A stretch of DNA of 64,000 nucleotides from Xanthomonas translucens pv. cerealis (GTDB lineage Bacteria; Pseudomonadota; Gammaproteobacteria; Xanthomonadales; Xanthomonadaceae): positions 744,001 to 808,000 of the forward strand of contig NZ_CP038228.1 in NCBI RefSeq assembly GCF_006838285.1, read 5' to 3'. The first letter of the stretch is position 1, and each line of letters begins with the position of its first letter. Below are positions 8,271 to 16,492 of the stretch, in pieces. The notes under the pieces are model-generated. The model searched no databases and was not told where the DNA came from. It saw nothing but the letters and a program-made list of their open reading frames with translations. A program made the translations under genes and the position numbers.

Positions 8271-8426
8271 CTCTCCCGCCGGTAGAGGTGCTTTGTCCTT
8301 CTCCCAACGGGATAAGGCGGCGCGTAGCGCCGGATGAGGGTACGGGCGCAGCCTCGCGCACCCAAACAGCGCGCGTCGCTTCGCGTCGTACCCTCACCCC
8401 AACTCCTCTCCCGGCGGGAGAGGGGC
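8271..8426. repeat. composite palindromic repeat, CCTCTCCCGGCGGGAGAGG type
   Basis: The 426-bp gap between pilU and tag (convergent) holds CTCTCCCGCCGGTAGAGG at the left, a perfect-core palindrome CCTCTCCCGGCGGGAGAGG (8405-8423) at the right, and a nested inverted pair TGAGGGTAC (8335-8343)/GTACCCTCA (8388-8396). It looks like a mobile palindromic element and could form a bidirectional terminator. The remainder of the gap up to 8653 shows nothing. Confidence 0.6.
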
Positions 8427-8653
8427 AGCATGTCGCGCGCTGGTTGCAGCAGGGCGCAGCGACGTTTGCGCCACGCGCTGTATGCAGGCGCGCGGCGCTG
8501 GCCGCAGGCGCCGTTCTGGCAGGCCCAGATGGCGGGGTGACCGATCTGTAGCAGGGGATGCCTTGCTGTTCAAGGGCTGTGGAACGCCATCATCAGTGTC
8601 GAAAATGCGCCACCGGATGCAGCCGCGCTCTCGATGTGCCTGCAGCGGAAGGT

Positions 8654-9193
8654 TCACGCGCTGCGCATCCAGGCAGGATCCAGCCGCGCGATGCGCGCGA
8701 ACGCCGGGCAGTCTTCGCGGTGCGCGCCGCGCAGGTAGCCCAGGCTCATCAGGAACTCGCCGGTGATCTCGCCACCGGTGAAACGGAAAGTGCGCTTGAA
8801 CAGCTTGATCCACTCGGCCTTGTCGCGCGGATGGTGCGCGTCCAGCCAGGCAGCGAAACCGCCGTGCGAGGCGCGCAGGCCCTGGATCACCTGCGCGTTG
8901 TGGATCGCCGCGTGCACCTTGAGCCGGTTGCGGACGATGCCGGGGTCGGCGAGCAGGCGCAGCACGTCGGCCTCGCCGTAGCCGGCGACCGTGTCCACCA
9001 CGAACCCGGCGTAGGCGGCACGGAAGCCGGCGCGCTTCTTCAGCATCAGCTCCCAGCTCAGCCCGGCCTGGTTGATCTCCAGCACCAGCCGCTCGAACAG
9101 CTCGGGTTCGGCGCGCTGCGGAACGCCGTATTCGGCGTCGTGGTAGGGGCCGTGCAGCGCGTGGCCGGGGGCGATGTCGCAATAGCTGGTCAT
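8654..9193 (-). CDS. tag: DNA-3-methyladenine glycosylase I
   Basis: Removes 3-methyladenine from alkylated DNA as the first step of base excision repair. The 179 residues show the HhH-like core LVLEINQAGLSWELMLKKRAGFRAAY, VRNRLKVHAAIHNAQVI and the TGGEITGEFLMSLGYLRGAH region. The zinc-snap ligands typical of Tag are all present: Cys5, His18, His158 and Cys162 (H-x3-C). The usual CxW at the N-terminus is CDI here, a mild deviation. Just upstream on the same strand is the DUF4153 gene. Confidence 0.93.
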   Translation of the reverse strand: MTSYCDIAPGHALHGPYHDAEYGVPQRAEPELFERLVLEINQAGLSWELMLKKRAGFRAAYAGFVVDTVAGYGEADVLRLLADPGIVRNRLKVHAAIHNAQVIQGLRASHGGFAAWLDAHHPRDKAEWIKLFKRTFRFTGGEITGEFLMSLGYLRGAHREDCPAFARIARLDPAWMRSA

Positions 9194-9208
9194 GTCGGGC
9201 GGACTCCG

Positions 9209-11014
9209 TCAGTCGTCCTGGTCATGGTCTTCGGGCGAGATTTCGGCGCGTCGCGCATCCGGCAAGGTCAGGTCCGGCCAGCGCCGCGGCGCCAGTTCCA
9301 GCTTGCCGGCGCGCAGCGCGTCGAACGGCGCATCCGCGCGATCGGGCGAGCTGGGCGAGAAATGCACACGCGCCACATCCTGCCAGCGGTCCTGGCGCTG
9401 CGCATGGATCCGGCATTCCATGCCGAAGGTGTCGCTGTCGTTGCACAGCAGCGCTTCGCCGCTGCCGTCGCCGTCAAGGTCGCGCACCAGCAGCACACAG
9501 CGGTTGTCGCGCTGGCGACAGCCGCCGTCGTGCAGGGTGCCGGCGAGCAACGCCTGCCACCAGCCATCGCCAGGATCGGCGCTGCCGGCAGCGAGCGGGA
9601 TGTGCTGGTGCAGTTCGGCCGCAGCGGCGATGCGGTCCTGCGCGCGCTGCTCGCCGCTGGCGTCGTCGCCGCCCCAGCGCTGGGTGCGTTGCAGGATACG
9701 TTGCAGCCGTTCGCGTTGCGCCGGATCCTCGGCGAAGCCCGGCGCGTCGCGCAGCGACTGCACCGCTTGGTAGCCGCGGCGGCCGCTGTCGAAGCGCAGG
9801 TAGGACAGATCCACGTCCACGGCCGCGGTGCGGCCGTCGGCGAAGCGTTGCAGCTGGTTGCCGACCACGATGCGGTAGGGGTCCAGCAGCGGCGAACTGG
9901 TGGCCAACGCCAATGCGATCACCACCCAGGACATGACCCGGTTGACCGGCGCCAGCGGCCGCAACCAGCCCAGGTCCCGGCGCAGCACCGCCCACGCGTA
10001 GCCGAACGCGTAACCGCAGGCGACCACCGCCACCAGCACGCCGTTGAAGCGCTCCGCGCTCCAGCCGTACTGGTCGATGCGCAGCCACAGCGCGTACAAC
10101 GCCAGCAGTGCGTACAGCGACAGGCTCAGCAAGCCGGCGTCGATCAGCCGCCGCAGCCATTGCGGATAGGGCACGGTGGCGTCGCCATCCTGGTAGACCG
10201 CATTGACAAACACCACCAGTGCCGTCATCAGGCAGATCAGGATTTTCGCCGCGGCGCGAGTCTCCCACAACGGCTGCAGGCCGGTGAACGGCAGGCTCAG
10301 CGCGAACAGCACCGCCACGAACGCCAGCAACGGCAGCAGCCCGGTGCAGATCGCGAACAGGATCTGCCGCATCACCTGCACCGCACGCTGCTGGGTGCGG
10401 CCGATCAGCAGGCCCAGGCCGAACATGGCCCCGCTGGCGAGATAGACGAAGGCGGTCTCGCGGAACAGCGTGCGGAAGAAATCGATCTTCACCAGCGCGA
10501 ACAGCGCGCCCCACAGCCACAACACCAGCCAGCAGATGCCGACGAACAGCCATGCCAGGGCCAGGGTCAGCGCGTTCTGCCAGGCGTGTTCGAACAATTC
10601 GCGGTACGGCGCCAGCCAGTGGCCATGCTGCAGCCGGCACTGCAGCCACGGCAACAGCACGAACATGCTCAGCGCGATGGCCATGCCGAACGGGACCAGC
10701 ACTTCTTCGCTGCGCAGCCCGGGCGCGCCGGTGGCGCTCCACGCGGCCCAGGCCGACAGCGCCGCCACCAGCAGCGCGAGCGCGATCAGGTGCTGCCACA
10801 GGCGCAATTCGCTCAGGCGCCGCACCGACAGCAGGGTCAGCGTCGGCACGGTCAGCACCAGGGTGTACCAGCACACCCGGCCGCCCGGCGCCGCGAACGG
10901 CCACCACCCGGCATCGGCGCCACGCTGGGCCAAGTACAGCAGCGCACCCTGCAGCAGCGCGACCAGGACGATGAAGGCGCGGCTCTGGCGCGGGAGGTCG
11001 GGGGCGGTTTCCAT
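9209..11014 (-). CDS. DUF4153 multi-pass membrane protein
   Basis: An inner-membrane protein of about 601 residues. Some ten or more hydrophobic helices occupy the first 370 or so residues (for example AFIVLVALLQGALLYLAQ, NALTLALAWLFVGICWLVLWLWGALF, ILICLMTALVVFVNAVY), followed by a soluble C-terminal region rich in Asp and Arg. The DUF4153 assignment rests on this layout and the central VNAVYQDG...PYPQWLRRLIDAGLL block. No function is known. The ATG at 11014 (METAPDL) has AAGGA upstream and is preferred to 11026, where AAGG abuts the start codon. It ends 15 nt before tag and is probably co-transcribed. Confidence 0.8.
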   Translation of the reverse strand: METAPDLPRQSRAFIVLVALLQGALLYLAQRGADAGWWPFAAPGGRVCWYTLVLTVPTLTLLSVRRLSELRLWQHLIALALLVAALSAWAAWSATGAPGLRSEEVLVPFGMAIALSMFVLLPWLQCRLQHGHWLAPYRELFEHAWQNALTLALAWLFVGICWLVLWLWGALFALVKIDFFRTLFRETAFVYLASGAMFGLGLLIGRTQQRAVQVMRQILFAICTGLLPLLAFVAVLFALSLPFTGLQPLWETRAAAKILICLMTALVVFVNAVYQDGDATVPYPQWLRRLIDAGLLSLSLYALLALYALWLRIDQYGWSAERFNGVLVAVVACGYAFGYAWAVLRRDLGWLRPLAPVNRVMSWVVIALALATSSPLLDPYRIVVGNQLQRFADGRTAAVDVDLSYLRFDSGRRGYQAVQSLRDAPGFAEDPAQRERLQRILQRTQRWGGDDASGEQRAQDRIAAAAELHQHIPLAAGSADPGDGWWQALLAGTLHDGGCRQRDNRCVLLVRDLDGDGSGEALLCNDSDTFGMECRIHAQRQDRWQDVARVHFSPSSPDRADAPFDALRAGKLELAPRRWPDLTLPDARRAEISPEDHDQDD

Positions 11015-11121
11015 GCGGGACAGCATCCTTGGCGGCGCGGTGGTGCGCGATCGGGGACGATTATGGTAGTCCGCTCCGGCCCGGCGCAGCGCCGGGCCGG
11101 CAGGGACGATAGAATGAGGTC

Positions 11122-11688
11122 ATGTCCGCTTTGCCTACACCCCTGGCCAACCAACTGCTGATCGCGCTGCCGGCGCTGTCCGATCCCCATTTCGCGCGCG
11201 GCTTGGCACTGATCTGCCAGCACGACGCCAGCGGCGCGATGGGCGTGCTGGTCAACCGCGCCTCCGAATACACGCTGGGCGAAGTGCTGGAGCAGATGGG
11301 CATCGACACCATCGATGAGACCCTGCGCGAGCAGGTAGTGCTCAGCGGCGGGCCGGTGCATCCGGAGCGCGGCTTCGTGATCCATGACGGCGTACGCGCC
11401 TGGGATTCGAGCCTGGCGTTCGGCGACGGCCTGTTTCTGACCACCTCGCGCGACGTGCTTGAAGCGATGGCGCGCGGCGACGGCCCGCGCAACGCGGTGG
11501 TCGCGCTGGGCTGTGCCGGCTGGGGCGCCGGCCAGCTCGAATACGAGCTGGGCGAGAACAGCTGGCTGACCGCGCCGGCCGATGCCGAACTGCTGTTCGA
11601 GCTGCCGCTGGAGCGGCGCTGGCAAACCGCCGCCGGCCGCATCGGCGTGGACCTGTTCCGCCTCACCGACTACAGCGGGCATGCCTGA
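11122..11688 (+). CDS. yqgE: YqgE/AlgH family protein (UPF0301)
   Basis: A 188-residue cytoplasmic protein of the conserved YqgE/AlgH family, whose biochemical role is unsettled. Family hallmarks are [12 protein letters not shown], the [22 protein letters not shown] block, the [16 protein letters not shown] motif and the Gly/Trp-rich [22 protein letters not shown]. It overlaps ruvX by 8 nt and forms yqgE-ruvX-pyrB, a very common order. Confidence 0.95.
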   Translation: MSALPTPLANQLLIALPALSDPHFARGLALICQHDASGAMGVLVNRASEYTLGEVLEQMGIDTIDETLREQVVLSGGPVHPERGFVIHDGVRAWDSSLAFGDGLFLTTSRDVLEAMARGDGPRNAVVALGCAGWGAGQLEYELGENSWLTAPADAELLFELPLERRWQTAAGRIGVDLFRLTDYSGHA

Positions 11689-12178
11689 GCCCGGCGCGCC
11701 CGCTGCGGACAGCTCCGCTGCCGGCACGATCCGCCGCGACGGCACCGTGCTCGGCTTCGACGTGGGCCACCGCCGCATCGGTGTGGCCGTGGGCAGCAGC
11801 TTCGGCAGCGGCGCGCGCGCCCTGGCCGTGGTCGACGTGCATGCGCAGGGGCCGGACTGGCCGGCGCTGGACCGCTTGCATGCCGAATGGCGCCCGCACG
11901 GCCTGGTGGTCGGCGATCCGCTGACACTGGAAGGCGCCGACCAACCCAACCGCAAGCGCGCGCATGCCTTCGCCCGCGAACTCGGCGCCCGTTACACGCT
12001 ACCGGTGGTGCTGGTCGACGAGCGCTCCAGTTCGGTCGAAGCGGCCCAGCGCTTCGCCGGGGACCGCGCCGCCGGGCGCAAGCGCCGCCGCGACGCCGCG
12101 GCGCTGGACGCGGTCGCCGCCGCGGTGATCATCGAGCGTTGGCTGGCCGCGCCCGACGACGCCACTCCCATTTCCTGA
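11681..12178 (+). CDS. ruvX: Holliday junction resolvase-like RuvX (YqgF)
   Basis: An RNase H-fold nuclease implicated in 16S rRNA 5' processing and proposed as a Holliday junction resolvase. The 165 residues carry [16 protein letters not shown] (catalytic Asp on strand 1), [29 protein letters not shown] (catalytic Glu) and the terminal [18 protein letters not shown] (catalytic Asp). The ATG at 11681 sits inside the last codons of yqgE, giving translational coupling. Confidence 0.95.
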   Translation: MPEPGAPAADSSAAGTIRRDGTVLGFDVGHRRIGVAVGSSFGSGARALAVVDVHAQGPDWPALDRLHAEWRPHGLVVGDPLTLEGADQPNRKRAHAFARELGARYTLPVVLVDERSSSVEAAQRFAGDRAAGRKRRRDAAALDAVAAAVIIERWLAAPDDATPIS

Positions 12179-12197
12179 TTCCTTTCCCGGACCCGCC

Positions 12198-13145
12198 ATG
12201 ACTGATCCGCAACTCGATTCGAACGGGCGCTTGCGCCACCTGCTGACCCTGGAAGGCCTGCCGCGCGCGACCTTGCTGCAACTGCTGGACCGCGCCGGGC
12301 AGATCCGCGACGCGGCGGTGGGCCGGGTCGGCAAGCGCAATGTGCTGGCCGGCACCGCGGTGTGCACGCTGTTCTTCGAACCGTCCACGCGCACCCGCAG
12401 CTCGTTCCAGCTGGCCGCGCAGCGGCTCGGCGCGGACGTGCTGAACTTCGACGCCTCGACCTCGTCCACGCGCAAGGGCGAGACCGCGCGCGACACGCTG
12501 AAGAACCTTGAAGCGATGGGTGTGCGCGGCTTCGTCGTGCGCCATCCCGAGGACGGCGCGGTGGAGCGCCTGGCCGAAGCGGCCGGCGAGGGTACCGCGC
12601 TGATCAACGCCGGCGACGGCCGCAGCGCCCATCCCACCCAAGGCCTGCTCGACATGCTGACCCTGCGCCACGCCAAGGGCGGCGATTTCTCCAAGCTCAA
12701 GCTGGTCATTGTCGGCGACGTCAAGCACTCGCGCGTGGCGCGTTCGGACCTGCACGCGCTGCGCACGCTCGGCGCCGGCGAGGTGCGCGTATGCGGCCCA
12801 CAGGCGCTGCTGCCCGACGACGGCACCCTGGACGGCTGCGTGGTCGGCGACGACTTCGACGCCATGCTCGACGGCGTGGACGCGGTGATGATGCTGCGCC
12901 TGCAGCGCGAGCGTATGGAGGAAGGCCTGGTGTCCTCGCTGGAGGGCTACCATGCGCACTACGGCCTCACGGCCGAGCGTCTGCGCCGCGCCGCGCCGGG
13001 CGCGGTGGTGCTGCATCCGGGACCGATCAACCGCGGCGTGGAGATCACCGACGACGTCGCCGACGGTCCGCAGTCGTGCGTGCTGCGCCAGGTCGCCAAC
13101 GGCGTGGCGGTGCGCATGGCGGTGCTTGAAACGTTGTTGGGATGA
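12198..13145 (+). CDS. pyrB: aspartate carbamoyltransferase catalytic subunit
   Basis: Condenses carbamoyl phosphate and aspartate, the committed step of pyrimidine synthesis. The 315 residues carry the carbamoyl-phosphate loop FEPSTRTRSSF, STRKGET, HPTQGLLDML, VGDVKHSRVARS and HPGPINRGVEI. No pyrI or pyrC-like partner is adjacent, so it should be an unregulated trimer or use a distant partner. It lies 19 nt after ruvX and probably ends that operon. Confidence 0.97.
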   Translation: MTDPQLDSNGRLRHLLTLEGLPRATLLQLLDRAGQIRDAAVGRVGKRNVLAGTAVCTLFFEPSTRTRSSFQLAAQRLGADVLNFDASTSSTRKGETARDTLKNLEAMGVRGFVVRHPEDGAVERLAEAAGEGTALINAGDGRSAHPTQGLLDMLTLRHAKGGDFSKLKLVIVGDVKHSRVARSDLHALRTLGAGEVRVCGPQALLPDDGTLDGCVVGDDFDAMLDGVDAVMMLRLQRERMEEGLVSSLEGYHAHYGLTAERLRRAAPGAVVLHPGPINRGVEITDDVADGPQSCVLRQVANGVAVRMAVLETLLG

Positions 13146-13261
13146 GGCGTGGATGTATGACCGCGACGGACCTTGTGGGAGCGACCACAGGCTTACCGGC
13201 ACATCCACACCACCGCGTTTCGTCCTACCATCGGAGGCGATCCTCCCCACGGACGCCCCAC

Positions 13262-15265
13262 ATGATCCATGCCCTGCGCCGCGCCGGTTTCGCCGCGGCT
13301 TGCGCTTCCCTCGTCGGCTTCGCCCAGGCCAGCGCCGCCGCGCCGGCCGCTGCCGCACCCGCCAGCGGCTACGATCCGCTGGCCCTGTTCGCGCCGCTGC
13401 AGTTGCCGCAGCCGGCCAGCGCCTATCGCAGCGGCGGCGGCGTACCCGGGCCGCTGTACTGGCAGAACCGCGCCGACTACGACCTGCACGCCAGCATCGA
13501 TCCGGCGACGCGCACGCTCAGCGGCCAGGAAACCATCACCTACAGCAACCGCAGCCCGGACACGCTGGACGTGCTGTGGCTGCAGCTGGACCAGAACATC
13601 TACCGCGCCGACGCGCGCGCCCGCGGCGTGCGCCCGGCACGCGAGGAGCCTCCGCTGGCGCCATCCAGCGACGGCTACCGCATCGCCAAGGTGGAAGTGG
13701 AGCAGGGCGGCAAGCGCATGCCGGCCAGGTTCCTGATCGACGACACGCGCATGCGCGTGGACCTGCCGCGGCCGCTGGCCGGCGCAGGCACGGTGCTGAA
13801 GCTGCATATCGACTACGCCTACACGGTGCCCGGCACCTGGGGCGGGCGCACCGCGGTCACCCCGACCGGCGACGGCGACATCTACGAGATCGCGCAGTGG
13901 TATCCGCGCATGGCGGTGTACGACGATCTGCGCGGCTGGGACACGCAGCCGTATCTCGGCGCGGAGTTCTACCTGGAATACGGCGACTTCGACTACGCGG
14001 TGACGGTGCCGTGGAACTACCTGGTCGCCGGCTCCGGCGAGCTGGTGAACCCGGCGCAGGTGCTCACCGCCACGCAGCGCCAGCGCCTGGCCCAGGCCGC
14101 GGCCAGCGACCGCACCGTGGCGATCCGCAGCGCCGCCGAAATCGGCGATGCAGCCAGCCGGCCCACCGCCAGCGGCACCCAGACCTGGCGCTTCCACATG
14201 GCGCACACCCGGGACGTGGCTTTCGCCGCCTCGCCGGCGTTCGTCTGGGATGCCGCGCGCATCAACCTGCCGGAAGGCGAGCACGCGCTGGCGATGTCGG
14301 TGTATCCGCGCGAAGGCGTCGGCGCCGACAAGTGGGACCGCTCCACCGAGTTCGTCAAGGCGTCGATCGAGCATTTCTCGCAGTGGTACCCCTATCCGTG
14401 GCCGGTGGCGGTGAACCTCGGCGGCCACGGCGCCGGCATGGAATATCCGGGCATCGTCTTCGACGACATGCACGACGGCGGCAAGGACCTGTTCTGGATC
14501 ACTGCGCACGAACTGGGCCACGGCTGGTTCCCGATGATCGTCGGTTCCAACGAGCGCCGCTACGCATTCATGGACGAGGGCTTCAACACGTTCATCGACG
14601 TCTACGCCTCCGATGCGGTCAACCATGGCGAATTCGCGCCCAAGCGCGACAGCGAGTACGCGTCCAAGGGCGGCAACCCGGTCGACGAGATCCTGCGGCT
14701 GCTGGCCGATGCGCAGGCGCCGAACCTGCTCGACCGCGCCGACGCCACCAGCGAGACCTACCGGCATTCGCTGACCTACTTCAAGGGCGCGCTGGGCCTG
14801 GTGTTGTTGCGCGAACAGATCCTCGGCCCGGCGCGCTTCGACCCGGCGTTCCGCAAGTACATCGCCACCTGGGCGTACAAGCATCCGACCCCGTCGGATT
14901 TCTTCCGGCTGATGGAAAGCGAGTCCGGCGAAGACCTGTCGTGGTGGTGGCGCGGCTGGTACCTCAATAACTGGCAGCTGGACATGGGCGTGCGCACGGC
15001 CAGCTATGTCGAGCACGACCCGGCCAAGGGCCTGCTGGTGACCTTGCAGAGCCAGCAGAAACTGGTGATGCCGGCGACCTTGCGCATCGACTTCGCCGAC
15101 GGCAGCCACCTCGACCAGCGCGTGCCGGTGGAGGCCTGGATCCAGCAGACCCAGCCGCAGATCCGGGTGCCGAGCACGCAGAAGGTGGTGCACGTGACCC
15201 TGGACCCCGAGCACAAACTGCCCGACGCCGACCGCGGCGACAACGAGATCGACGCGGTGAGCTGA
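13262..15265 (+). CDS. exported M1-family (gluzincin) metallopeptidase
   Basis: A 667-residue periplasmic or secreted zinc aminopeptidase-like enzyme. It has a Sec signal peptide (RRAGFAAACASLVGFAQASAA), an N-terminal beta domain (YWQNRADYDLHASIDPATRTLSGQETITY) and the zinc site HELGH (416-420) with the third ligand in FMDEGFNTF downstream. Upstream, GAGMEYPGIVF replaces the usual GAMEN, which is typical of the bacterial M1 subgroup with unclear exopeptidase activity. The start at 13262 is the only one giving a signal peptide. It is separated from pyrB by 116 nt with its own presumed promoter. Confidence 0.92.
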   Translation: MIHALRRAGFAAACASLVGFAQASAAAPAAAAPASGYDPLALFAPLQLPQPASAYRSGGGVPGPLYWQNRADYDLHASIDPATRTLSGQETITYSNRSPDTLDVLWLQLDQNIYRADARARGVRPAREEPPLAPSSDGYRIAKVEVEQGGKRMPARFLIDDTRMRVDLPRPLAGAGTVLKLHIDYAYTVPGTWGGRTAVTPTGDGDIYEIAQWYPRMAVYDDLRGWDTQPYLGAEFYLEYGDFDYAVTVPWNYLVAGSGELVNPAQVLTATQRQRLAQAAASDRTVAIRSAAEIGDAASRPTASGTQTWRFHMAHTRDVAFAASPAFVWDAARINLPEGEHALAMSVYPREGVGADKWDRSTEFVKASIEHFSQWYPYPWPVAVNLGGHGAGMEYPGIVFDDMHDGGKDLFWITAHELGHGWFPMIVGSNERRYAFMDEGFNTFIDVYASDAVNHGEFAPKRDSEYASKGGNPVDEILRLLADAQAPNLLDRADATSETYRHSLTYFKGALGLVLLREQILGPARFDPAFRKYIATWAYKHPTPSDFFRLMESESGEDLSWWWRGWYLNNWQLDMGVRTASYVEHDPAKGLLVTLQSQQKLVMPATLRIDFADGSHLDQRVPVEAWIQQTQPQIRVPSTQKVVHVTLDPEHKLPDADRGDNEIDAVS

Positions 15266-15297
15266 GCCCACTGGCCGCGCCGCACGCGCCCGCGTGC

Positions 15298-15965
15298 GTG
15301 CGTGCGATCGTATGCAGGGAAATTTCGCTGGAAGGCAATTCCAGCGGCGAACCGTCCAACATCTGGATCGACCACCGCACCTTGTTCGCGTCGCTGAGCA
15401 AGTGTGCCGGCGACGCCTCCTTCGACGGCGGCATCGACATGAAGAAGTGCGCTCACCACGTCACCGGGTCGTACAACGACGTGCCCGACTACCAGAAGGT
15501 CGCGCTCAACGGCTATAGCGACAACGACACCAAGAACGCCGCCGCGCGCACCACCTATCGCCACGACCGCTTCGAGAACGTGGAGTCGCGGCTGCCGCCG
15601 CAACGCCGCGGGCTGAGCCACAGTTACAACAACGACTTCAACAACGTGCTCACCTCCGGCATCAACGCGCGGATGTGTGCGGTGGCGCTGATCGAGGCCA
15701 ACTACTTCGAGAACGCGAAGAAACCGGTGACCTCGCGCGACAGCAGCGAAATCGGCTACTGGGATCTGATCAACAACTACGTCGGCAACGGCATCACCTG
15801 GAGCGTGCCGGACAGCGACAGCAAGCCATGCGCCACGCCAACCGCTGGATCTCGTCGAGGACCGTCCCGCAGCCGCTTGCCTACCGGTACACCGCAATCC
15901 CGGCCGCGCAGGTCAAGGCCAAGGTCATCGCCATGGCGGGCGCAGGCACCAACCTGGCCGAATAA
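15298..15965 (+). pseudogene. pectate lyase (PL1) remnant, 5'-truncated and frameshifted
   Basis: Homology to the C-terminal two thirds of family 1 pectate lyases starts near 15316 (LEGNSSGEPSNIWIDH) and runs through FDGGIDMKKCAHHVTGSYND, KVALNGYSD, FENVESRLPPQRRGLSHSYNN and TSRDSSEIGYWDLINNYVG. The catalytic RxPxxR segment (RLPPQR) is still readable. The signal peptide and first helix turns are missing. Near 15835 the reading frame shifts: the expected C-terminus (NRWISS...AAQVKAKVIAMAGAGTNLAE) continues in another frame to a TAA at 15963-15965. Calcium-site residues are degraded (YNDVPDYQK in place of a YN-x-F/Y-x-x-x-x-K pattern). It cannot make an active lyase. Confidence 0.85.
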
Positions 15966-16260
15966 GCCGTCCAACCGCCATGCGGCCGCCCCGGTCCGGT
16001 CCGGTCCGGGGCATTGCCGCTGGCCGTCCTTCCGCATGCGCGCCACGCATGCGCTGCGCATGGCGCGTGCACGGAGCCGGGTCGCATCGGCGGATCGGCT
16101 CATGTCAGGCTCCGCATTGAATGTGAGTCGCAATGCGACGCCGGCGCATAACGCGATCGCGTCGCAGTCGCGCTTGCCGGCTGCCCTTTTCACATGGATT
16201 TGATCGATCCGCGCATGTCGCGGCGGCCTCGCCGAGCTGTCTGCACATGCCGCTCACCTA

Positions 16261-16324
16261 TGTAACGGCATTCAAAAAAACATGCGCAATTGCGCATCAA
16301 GAATCTGTGGCCGCCGCCGTTACA
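16261..16324. promoter_or_regulatory. nested, nearly concentric inverted repeats
   Basis: An outer 9-bp pair TGTAACGGC (16261-16269)/GCCGTTACA (16316-16324) encloses a perfect 16-bp palindrome ATGCGCAATTGCGCAT (16282-16297). The centres lie 3 bp apart. It stands about 170 bp before the chemoreceptor gene in a non-coding, AT-richer interval. It could be a double operator; no regulator is assigned. The rest of 15966-16492 shows only AT-rich sequence near 16365-16430 that may hold the chemoreceptor promoter. Confidence 0.5.
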
Positions 16325-16492
16325 TCGCCCAAGCATCGACAGCGGTCTTATGCTCGGCAGGCCTAAGCTTAACCAATTTTAACTGTTTTCCAGCCGTGCC
16401 AGCACTGTTGTGCATTTTCTATTTTGTGCCAGGTTCCGCATGTTTGTAAGCCGTGGCGCAGTCTCACTTCCTTTCCCCTAAATAGGTGTCCC

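Noticed and set aside
8558..11161. 867-codon open frame on the plus strand opposite tag and the DUF4153 gene
   Set aside because: It is antisense to two well-supported genes; composition is Gln/Arg/His/Ala-rich, the usual artefact of high-GC codon bias, with no domain.
11195..11215. TGGCAC followed by TGC, resembling a sigma-54 -24/-12 promoter
   Set aside because: The spacing and the TTGC element do not match and it lies inside yqgE. No convincing sigma-54 promoter was found anywhere in the window.
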